From Pavlovales sp. CCMP2436 (taxonomy: Eukaryota > Haptophyta > Pavlovophyceae > Pavlovales): DNA of 12,892 nucleotides. The DNA lies in NCBI GenBank assembly GCA_026770615.1, contig MU631346.1:477337-490228 (forward strand), read 5' to 3'. The translations under genes and the position numbers were made by a program. A model generated the notes under the pieces. That model was not told the origin of the DNA and ran no database searches. It saw only the letters and a program-made list of their open reading frames with translations. Positions 7,556 through 12,892 of the stretch are shown one piece after another. Within the stretch, counting starts at the first letter, position 1; every line of letters starts with the position of its first letter.

Positions 7556-7687
7556 CTGCACACCACGCGCGCAGGCGCACAGAAAGGGGGCGTGGTGGTT
7601 GGCAGACGGTGAGCTCTGGGCGCACAGACGGCAGGGGCATATGCGCATAGACGGCACGTCTATTGAAAGCTCTCGGCCTGCTCTCAG

Positions 7688-7807
7688 CCTTCTTGTGTCG
7701 ACATTAAGCTGCCGACGAAGGAGCCCTACTTGAACCTGTTTGCGCAGCTGCAGCTGAGCGCTCACTATTGGTGTGCTTTGTACAGTAGACCGCACATCAA
7801 CAAGGGA
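7688..7807 (+). CDS. Candidate exon 1 of a plus-strand gene
   Basis: After an acceptor-like GCTCTCAG, forty codons read in phase and include VDIKLPTKEPYLNLFAQLQL, with strong G/C preference at third positions up to about 7760. A weak donor GTTAGT at 7808 (within an AGTT microsatellite) would link in phase 0 to 7856. The minus strand is also open here but lacks the codon bias. The family is unknown, and the 3' boundary is poorly supported. Confidence 0.3.
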
Positions 7808-7823
7808 GTTAGTTAGTTAGTTA
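7808..7823 (+). repeat. (GTTA)4 microsatellite
   Basis: Four consecutive GTTA units. It would form the 5' end of the proposed 48-nt intron if the plus-strand exon model is right. Confidence 0.8.
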
Positions 7824-7855
7824 GAATACCCTTCAACACACCCGCAAACGCTCAG

Positions 7856-7975
7856 GCGTTGAGGGAGGTGGCTTTCATGACATCTGCAGTGGGAGGGGGC
7901 GCTCAGCCCCCCTGGGCAGCAATCAGCCTTGATGAAGATGGCTACACTGTGTGTACGTACGTGCTCGACTGGTAG
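7856..7975 (+). CDS. Candidate last exon of a plus-strand gene
   Basis: Begins after CCCGCAAACGCTCAG and reads 39 codons, ending with ISLDEDGYTVCTYVLDW before TAG at 7973-7975. An internal ATG at 7877 could make it an independent 32-residue frame. In phase with 7688-7807 through the proposed 48-nt intron. The protein-like ending is suggestive but unsupported by family knowledge. Confidence 0.25.
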   Translation, partial: ALREVAFMTSAVGGGAQPPWAAISLDEDGYTVCTYVLDW

Positions 7976-8376
7976 CCACACGACGACGCAGCCCACGATG
8001 CGCCGGCTGTCAGTGAGTGATATGGAGAGATTGTTGGAGGTATGGCTCTTGTATATGCTCTTATAGCTACTGGCCAGGGCTATTGCATATACTCAAGCTA
8101 TACTGCCTACATGCCTGCCCGCAGCACACAGCACCGCACACACTTACTGGCCACAACCCGTGTCATACGGGAGCCAGTTGCTGGTTTGGCTCAATTTAAA
8201 TTGTGTTGCCACTCAATGATCGCTCAGTTTGCCGTCCGCCACTGATCGCTTTGCACTGATCGCTCGTGAAGATCTAACTCGCTGTATTTGATCCTGCCGC
8301 CCGTCGAGACGACGGGCACCCTCTAGCGCTGCAAGGACTAGAGGAGAGACGGAGCGACCGGCTAACACCAACAGAG
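7976..8376. other. Spacer, no gene seen
   Basis: Mixed-composition sequence with short open frames only. No repeat or signal stands out beyond a GATCGCT-like triplication near 8218-8262. Confidence 0.4.
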
Positions 8377-8487
8377 ATGCAAGACACCCGTTTGACGCAC
8401 CGAAATGCGATCCCCAAGTTCCGCGAACAGTCTGGACGACACGTTGTAGCATCGTGCCGTACATCGGCTTTCATCGAATCGAGCGCT
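8377..8487 (+). CDS. Candidate first coding exon with GTGAGT donor
   Basis: An ATG in the context CAGAGATGC opens 37 codons (MQDTRLTHRNAIPKF near the start, AFIESSA at the end) that run exactly to a strong donor-type GTGAGT at 8488. The next CAG is at 8545-8547, giving a possible 60-nt intron in phase 0. No domain is recognised, and the link to the downstream hydrophobic frame needs a frame change. Confidence 0.25.
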
Positions 8488-8559
8488 GTGAGTATTGGAC
8501 CCGGGATCCGTTGGCGGCTGGCGTCGATGGCTTCGGCGGTGGCGCAGGTGCTGCGCTCG

Positions 8560-9043
8560 CCTTGTGCTAGTGCCCGCGGTCCTCGGCTTCACCTTGTGGC
8601 TGGAAAGCACGTGTGGCCTCTTCTGCTGCGCGTGCGAGTGGTGCTACGAGTGCTGCTCTTGGCATGCCGCAAATGCGACAACGCAGATTGCTCTGCGCGG
8701 CGTTCCAGCACCAGATCGGTCAACAAGGAATCCGTTGACGGCGGATCGGGCCGTCGACGTGGGTTGGAAGTGGCCCTTACTTCCCCCTCCATCTCACTGT
8801 TCCGTAAAAGTGCGGCTGCAGCTGCGTGCGGAAGAGCCTGGATCTCGACGCCGTGGTCCAGGGAGGTCGCGCAAGTGGTGCCGCTGAAGCCTTGTGATCG
8901 TCTTCGTCTGCTTCTTCGCCTTGAACATCGCTCTGGGCGATCTGGCGGAATGCAGCTTCTCCACAGAGGTCGGAGTGCAGCGCGCTCCGACCTCTGGGCA
9001 AGACACGTGTCACGACATTTTTTTTACCCGACTTGCTATATAG
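8560..9043 (+). CDS. Possible membrane-protein coding region, broken or spliced
   Basis: One plus-strand frame gives a hydrophobic stretch LVLVPAVLGFTLWL, then a Cys cluster CGLFCCACEWCYECC (about 8566-8664). After an in-frame TGA at 8885-8887 it gives a second hydrophobic stretch LVIVFVCFFALNIALGD and a tail to GQDTC, ending at TAG 9041-9043. Third positions are G/C-rich in both parts. A possible intron is 8759-8810 (GTGGGT ... pyrimidine-rich ... AAAAG), but it would lead into a third frame, so no single model fits. The minus strand is also open across 8794-9006 with similar third-position composition. A two-helix membrane protein is an inference; a pseudogene or chance frame remains possible. 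Confidence 0.3.
8964..8996 (+). repeat. Perfect 12-bp inverted repeat, 9-nt loop
   Basis: CAGAGGTCGGAG at 8964-8975 is exactly complementary to CTCCGACCTCTG at 8985-8996. It lies inside the tail of the possible membrane-protein frame, upstream of a T8 run. Confidence 0.75.
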
Positions 9044-9089
9044 TACTAAACTGGACTTTATTCTAAACTTGATTATTTGATTCTTTAGG

Positions 9090-9110
9090 CGATCGGCCGT
9101 AGGCCGACCG
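9090..9110 (+). repeat. Hairpin with GTA loop
   Basis: TCGGCC (9093-9098), loop GTA, GGCCGA (9102-9107), extending to nine pairs with one mismatch. Confidence 0.55.
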
Positions 9111-10580
9111 CTCGTAGCGCACGTGCAACATAGGATATATGGCCGAGCGCTTAGATCAGCCTGACTTGAACTTGAAACGTACCGCCAGCCCGAACCCCCC
9201 TACATTAATATATGGCCGATTTAGACCCTAAATCGGCTAAAATAGACCCTAGAATTTTTCTCCGCGAGCGAAAGGGAGCCCGATGCCGGCCGGGCGCCTG
9301 CGGCTTGATTCATTCAATCAATCAACCATTTCTCCGGCGCTATTCTCAAAAGACCCGTCCACCCTTGCTGTTCTTGATATTAGTCTGGCCCGTGCCGGTC
9401 CGGCGCAGAATGAGCTTATATTAGTTAGTTCTTTGTGTCGAGGAACTCATTATCCCCGGGCCGGCTGGCTCGTGATCCCGGACGGCGGCTAGGCCTCTTG
9501 GCAGCACGCACGTCTTGTGGCTTCGTTACCAAACCCATCAAAACCTAGACTTCGCCAAAATAAATACAATATTTTATCCCCTTTGTATCACCAACAATTT
9601 GTCGGCCTAAGGACACAGGACTGTCAGGACAAGACACCAGCATAGCCAAGGACACCGAACAACTCACTTGGGGGAGGAGTCGGACCAAGCAGTGCAAACG
9701 GAAGAGAACAGACTCAAAATAGGCCATCAGTCATACACTGGCCACGACGGGAGTGTGCAAATATCTAAATATTTAGAAATGCGTCCGTCCCCTGATTGGT
9801 CTCCACCGGACCCAAGCGTCGAGAAAACACTTGGATCAAGGGACCTTAGTAGGGCACACGGAGATCATCCCAACTGTCGCTGAGGCTGATCAGACATATA
9901 ACAATCGACGACTCTGCTCCGACTGGCACGCTGGCCGCTGCTGCACATCTCGCTCGTCTCAAAATGCAGCTCGCCTGCGCGCACCAAAGGCCAAATTCGG
10001 GCACGTGGTCCTGTCCGATAGAGACCCGTACTTTCTTCACCAGAGTCAAAATAGGTGAGAGTTCAAAGAAGTTGGTGGTTTTAATTTTGCAGGATCAAAA
10101 ACAAGTGCTTCTAAGATAGGTTTTTTGAAAAATTCATTATTTCCTCGATTCTGGCTTCTAGGTTGGGGGGGGGTCTGGGCTGGACGAAAGTGGGTTTGGG
10201 GGGGGAGGCTCGAGGAGCCCGGAAGCACTTGTCACATAGGCAAATATTCTTAATTGGGCCTCTTTTCCCGTATGTAATTTTATAAAGGGCCAACAAAACT
10301 AGCGCCTCCGGCTCAAAGCGGGGTGCCTGCGGCAAGCGGTGTTCATTCGGCTAATTACTTTTATAGATGATGAAAAACAAAATTTGGAAGTATCTTAGAA
10401 GTCCACAGGTCAAAAAGCACCCTTACTTTATTGAATAGGCTATTTTATCGCCATTCCCGTTCGTCGGTTAGCCACTTAGATTCTGGTGTTTGCGGGTGTC
10501 TGATAAAACATACACATGCCAACAATATAATTGCTCCCAGACGAAATCTATGTTAACAGAGATCTTCAAACTTGATAGAA
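9111..10580. other. Long intergenic stretch, no supported gene
   Basis: Contains two ATATATGGCCGA blocks (about 9136 and 9209), one tight hairpin, G-runs at about 10165-10173 and 10198-10206, and AT-rich segments. Open frames are short, without splice support or recognisable motifs. Confidence 0.5.
9215..9237 (+). repeat. Perfect 10-bp hairpin, 3-nt loop
   Basis: GCCGATTTAG (9215-9224), loop ACC, CTAAATCGGC (9228-9237), preceded by TATATATGG-like sequence. Confidence 0.75.
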
Positions 10581-10589
10581 AACCAATTC

Positions 10590-10625
10590 CGCGGATCCGT
10601 CGGACTCATTCTCGACGGGTCCGCG
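10590..10625 (+). repeat. 13-bp inverted repeat with one wobble pair
   Basis: CGCGGATCCGTCG (10590-10602) pairs with CGACGGGTCCGCG (10613-10625) across a 10-nt loop, with one non-Watson-Crick position. Confidence 0.65.
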
Positions 10626-10669
10626 CCCCGGTCCTTACCCGGGTTTCAGAATTCATGAGTACTGGCGTG

Positions 10670-10724
10670 AAAATCTCGCCGGCGAGGTTTTAACAAAGAA
10701 CAGAGTCCTGGCTCCAGCGCAGAG
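10670..10724 (+). repeat. Palindrome-plus-tail repeat, copy 1
   Basis: A 22-bp palindrome (10670-10691, core CTCGCCGGCGAG, one mismatched pair) is followed by AACAGAGTCCTGGCTCCAGC. The same arrangement recurs at 11218-11271. It lies about 80 bp beyond the stop codon of the minus-strand MORN gene. Confidence 0.65.
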
Positions 10725-10805
10725 GAGGCCCAAGATCCTCCCTGACACTTAGTGTTCGCAAATCGAGGCAGCAAATCGAAACGGCACCCGACCCTGCTGG
10801 CCCGC

Positions 10806-10974
10806 TCAGACCACTAGCGCGCTGAGCCCGGGGCCAGATCCGTTGTAGAACTGACCCTTCCATATAATCCCCTTTTTGTCGACGAACATCCCGGCGCCAT
10901 GCATCTGGTTTTCGGTCCAGCGTCCCTCGTACGTCGAACCGTCCGGAAAATTGTACTTGCCGTGCCCACTGTAC
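10806..10974 (-). CDS. MORN gene terminal exon
   Basis: Acceptor CTGCGCAG ends at 10975. It encodes YSGHGKYNFPDGSTYEGRW, then TENQMHGAGMFVDKKGIIW and the end FYNGSGPGLSALVV, followed by TGA. The open frame upstream of the acceptor is intronic read-through. Confidence 0.88.
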
Positions 10975-12002
10975 CTGCGCAGGTCCGCGACGGAGAGACG
11001 ACGCGGAGAGTAAGGTACGCACGGAGAGTAAGATATGCGCTGACTTTCTCTTGGCATGCCCGTACGCCTTCGGGCTGCACGTCGGAGAAGTTCCAAGGAC
11101 AAGGAAATAAAAAAGAGCTGTAGCCAGGTTTATGTTGCTACCGAGATTTAAAACTGTAATTGGTTAAAAACCATTTAATAGTTTACAGTACTTATCGCAT
11201 TGGTTAATCTCCCGCCGCTTAATCCCCCGCCGGCGGGGTATTAAGCAAAAACAGTCCTGGCTCTAGCAGAGCTTTCAGCAGTGCTGTACCTGTTTTTTTC
11301 CCACTGCCCCGCGTATTTTGCCCCGCTCGCGTACAAGAATTCGCCTACGCAAGAATTGGGGACGGGCGGAGTCAGCGACGTCTCGCGCAATAGGGTGGCT
11401 CGAGGGTCCTGGGGGCAGCGGCAGCTTGCGTGCCACAGGAGAGTGTAGGCAGCGGGTGCAGGTTTCGCGGGAAGGAGGTGAAGTTTGCAAGTGTGTACAG
11501 GCAGCGTTCACCGCTAATAGCCGTTAGCCTTCCTTTCGGGTTGGGCCTAGGGTTCGAGGTCAGGTTCGGGCTCGGGCTCGGGATCGAGCACGGGCTAGGG
11601 TTTGGGCCAGGGCCAGGGCTAGGGCTAGGGCTAGGGCTAGCGCTAGCACTATGGCTATGGCTAGGGCTAGGGCTAGGGCAAGGGCTAGGATTCCGACTGG
11701 GGCTAAGACTAACAAAGGGTAGTTCCAGGGGCTGAGTTGGGTCCGGGCAAGAGTTGAGGCTCACCGTAGCCCTCCATCTGGTCGCTCTTCCACTCGCCAA
11801 CGAACTTGTAGCCCAACGCTACGTGGGTCAGCACGCCCCTCCCCTGGCGCACGACTGCACCGCTCTCCAACCGCGCCCACGCCCCGTTGTAGTTCGAGCC
11901 GTCCGCGAATGAGAACTCGCCCTCGCCCGTGACGGGCTCGGCGGGGGCCGGGGCGGCCTCAAGCGCGGCGTCGGGCGGCGGCTCCTTCTTGCTCTTGGGC
12001 GG
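10806..12002 (-). CDS. MORN-repeat protein, MORN2-like, last three exons
   Basis: MORN repeats (pattern YxGxWxxxxxxGxGxxxxxdG) are short beta-hairpin units often found in flagellar and membrane-associated scaffold proteins. Three minus-strand exons join in exact phase: 12002-11765, 11344-11290 and 10974-10806. The product starts with a Lys/Pro/Ala-rich segment, then about five MORN units including FADGSNYNGAW, YKFVGEWKSDQMEGYG, YASGAKYAGQWEKN, FPDGSTYEGRWTENQMHG and GIIWKGQFYNGSGPGL, and a TGA at 10808-10806. The end of the protein and the unit layout resemble animal MORN2. The introns (11764-11345, 420 nt; 11289-10975, 315 nt) are GT-AG. An 80-nt intron (12082-12003: GTAAGC, then pyrimidine-rich to TGCTCAG) suggests an upstream exon ending at 12083, but that exon is not resolved, so the true start codon is unknown. 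The MORN family is certain; the MORN2 orthology is my inference. Confidence 0.88.
11218..11271 (+). repeat. Palindrome-plus-tail repeat, copy 2
   Basis: A 28-bp palindrome (11218-11245, CTTAATCCCCCGCC facing GGCGGGGTATTAAG, one mismatched pair) is followed by AAACAGTCCTGGCTCTAGCA. Copy 1 is at 10670-10724. This copy lies in the 315-nt intron of the MORN gene. A further TTAATCTCCCGCCG precedes it at 11204. Confidence 0.7.
11290..11344 (-). CDS. MORN gene 55-nt middle exon
   Basis: Acceptor CTTGCGTAG ends at 11345; donor ACAG|GTACAG starts at 11289. Two bases complete the preceding Gly codon, 17 codons read EFLYASGAKYAGQWEKN, and two bases (AG) join the next exon's G to make Arg. Without it the outer exons would not join in frame, so it is strongly supported despite its size. 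Confidence 0.85.
11538..11706 (+). repeat. Degenerate telomere-like GGGCTA array in a MORN-gene intron
   Basis: Hexamers GGGCTA, GGGCTC, GGGCCA and GGGTTT run with a mostly 6-base period. The cleanest part is TAGGGC repeated around 11618-11640, with another run at about 11660-11690. In the MORN transcript it would be C-rich (CCCTAG). The plus-strand Gly-Leu open frame across it is a by-product. Confidence 0.8.
11765..12002 (-). CDS. MORN gene exon with Pro/Ala-Lys lead and first repeats
   Basis: Acceptor TGTGCTCAG ends at 12003; donor G|GTGAGC starts at 11764. It enters in phase 0 and leaves in phase 1 (79 codons plus 1 nt). It encodes PPKSKKEPPPDAALEAAPA, then VTGEGEFSFADGSNYNGAW and the YKFVGEWKSDQMEGYG unit. 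Confidence 0.85.
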
Positions 12003-12082
12003 CTGAGCACAGGAGCGGGGTCAGGGGCGGGATAGAGGTGGGGTCAGATGCTCGCACATGGGGCCGGGTTGTGTGGGCTTAC
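12003..12082 (-). other. Probable 80-nt intron upstream of the MORN exons
   Basis: On the minus strand it starts GTAAGC at 12082 and ends in a pyrimidine-rich tract then TGTGCTCAG at 12003, entering the next exon in phase 0. Its length matches the 83- and 88-nt introns of the neighbouring spliced gene. The coding content of the exon ending at 12083 is not resolved. Confidence 0.55.
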
Positions 12083-12083
12083 C

Positions 12084-12616
12084 ACACCACTGTGCGAAGG
12101 ACCGGATCGCGCGCGCGAGAAAGTTGAAGGAAGCACACCATTGTTCTGTAACGGTCGAAGTTTGAAATGCACGAGAAAGTCTCGCGAGATGGTACAGCCG
12201 GAATGTTTTGATCTTCCAGCAGGAGCGGAGGCAGAGGCTCACGCAGCGCTGTATTAGTTAATGTGTTATTTTGATCACTGAATGTGACTAGTCTGCACGC
12301 ACACACAACAATCAAATCAAATATCAAACCATATCTAGCCTCCCTTTGTTGAGACCCGAGTTAAACCCATCCCACTCAGTCCGTGTGTCAGTGAGCTTCG
12401 TACCCCACAGTGCGCTCTACGAAAGATTTATCAAGTAAGCAGCTCCACCAGGGGGAAGCCCCAGCCCACGAGAAGGACCTCTTGCCTTCTCAGTGGCGTG
12501 CACGCACACGACACCACATTATACTCCACTGAACGCTTAGCGCGCCCCCGGCGTAATTTCGACATGGGCCGCCGTGGGCATCAAGGGCCCGCATGACCAT
12601 GGCATGACACCATCGC
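12084..12616. other. 5' flank of the MORN gene, unresolved
   Basis: Should contain the first exon and promoter of the minus-strand MORN gene. A minus-strand ATG (context ACAATGG) lies near 12140, but its frame does not match the phase-0 acceptor, so I do not assign it. No TATA box stands out. Confidence 0.4.
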
Positions 12617-12892
12617 ATGACGAGAAAAATGTTTTCAAGTTGGGCGGCCTTCCCGAACCGAGCTGTTGAGATGGCCGGGATCCCAGCGCAGTGCATTGGT
12701 GAGCCAGGCGAACCGGGTCTGCCAATGGCTGGTGCCCCGTTGCCCAGTGATCCCACGTGTCTAATTCGCCATTCGCCTGGCCTTGCGACGTGTCTGCGGC
12801 GCATTGGAATTTGGCCATGCGCACACTGGCGCGCGCGATTCATTCACGCGACCGCGACTCACTCACAAAACCGCGATCCCCCCCCCCCCCCC
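12617..12892 (+). CDS. Open frame running off the window end, uncertain
   Basis: From ATG at 12617 the frame stays open for 92 codons into the terminal C-run, with residues such as MTRKMFSSWAAFPNRAVEM near the start. A donor-type GTGAGC at 12699 could end an exon earlier. The minus strand is also open across most of this stretch and no motif is recognised, so it may be chance. Confidence 0.2.
   Translation, partial: MTRKMFSSWAAFPNRAVEMAGIPAQCIGEPGEPGLPMAGAPLPSDPTCLIRHSPGLATCLRRIGIWPCAHWRARFIHATATHSQNRDPPPPP
12878..12892 (+). repeat. C15 homopolymer at the window edge
   Basis: The window ends inside an uninterrupted run of fifteen C, as at a contig end caused by sequencing breakdown at a homopolymer. 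Similar G/C runs occur at 4013-4022, 4495-4506 and 7414-7428. Confidence 0.85.

Noticed and set aside
8213..8610. Short minus-strand frames around 8213-8610
   Set aside because: Mutually overlapping, Arg/Ser-rich, without motifs or splice support.
10690..11123. Other open frames overlapping the MORN terminal exon on both strands
   Set aside because: Only the 10974-10806 frame gives the MORN pattern and joins in phase with upstream exons.
11430..11735. Gly-Leu repeat protein on the plus strand
   Set aside because: It is the translation of the degenerate GGGCTA array inside an intron of the MORN gene.
1..12892. tRNA, rRNA, CRISPR array or bacterial operon structure
   Set aside because: No cloverleaf with a matching GTTCRA arm, no rRNA-like block, no regularly spaced short repeats, and genes are spliced.

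Overview
This window looks like nuclear DNA of a unicellular eukaryote, most likely a flagellated alga or similar protist. The evidence is spliced genes with short GT-AG introns, a MORN-repeat gene of a type common in flagellated organisms, remains of a LINE-type retrotransposon and a terminal-inverted-repeat DNA transposon, many simple repeats, and GC-rich coding blocks set in alternating GC-rich and AT-rich spacer. Nothing resembles a bacterial operon, and I found no tRNA, rRNA or CRISPR array. The species cannot be named from sequence alone.

Left part (1-1830): on the minus strand lies the 3' part of a non-LTR retrotransposon polyprotein. It has an RNase H domain with all four acidic catalytic positions, then a CPLC...H...C zinc finger. 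The reading is broken by one TAG and one frameshift, and the reverse transcriptase part is absent. Next (1805-3774) comes a 1.97-kb unit bounded by perfect 26-bp inverted repeats. It contains a plus-strand decayed transposase-like gene with a helix-turn-helix-like start, a segment like the C-terminal end of a pogo-type DDE_1 domain, a long charged helix and a Cys-rich tail. The catalytic core seems to be missing, so it looks like an internally deleted DNA transposon.

Middle (3775-6790): mostly non-coding repeat DNA. It holds diverged GC-rich palindromic modules, nested inverted repeats, a 205/202-bp tandem array flanked by related direct repeats, a 42-bp tandem duplication, and AT-rich spacer.

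6790-9050: host-like coding fragments. The best is a minus-strand three-exon block (7555 to 7005) with phase-matched introns of 88 and 83 nt and a stop codon; I do not recognise the family. Weaker candidate exons lie on the plus strand (7688-7975 and 8377-9043), the latter with two hydrophobic segments.

9050-12892: spacer with hairpins, then the clearest gene, a MORN2-like protein on the minus strand. Its three exons (12002-11765, 11344-11290, 10974-10806) join in perfect phase, including a 55-nt middle exon. A degenerate telomere-like GGGCTA array sits in one intron and a near-perfect 28-bp palindrome in the next. The window ends in a run of 15 C inside an unfinished open frame.

The genes do not form a pathway. 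This is a gene-sparse, repeat-rich stretch with one good MORN gene, one unrecognised spliced gene and relics of at least two transposable-element classes.
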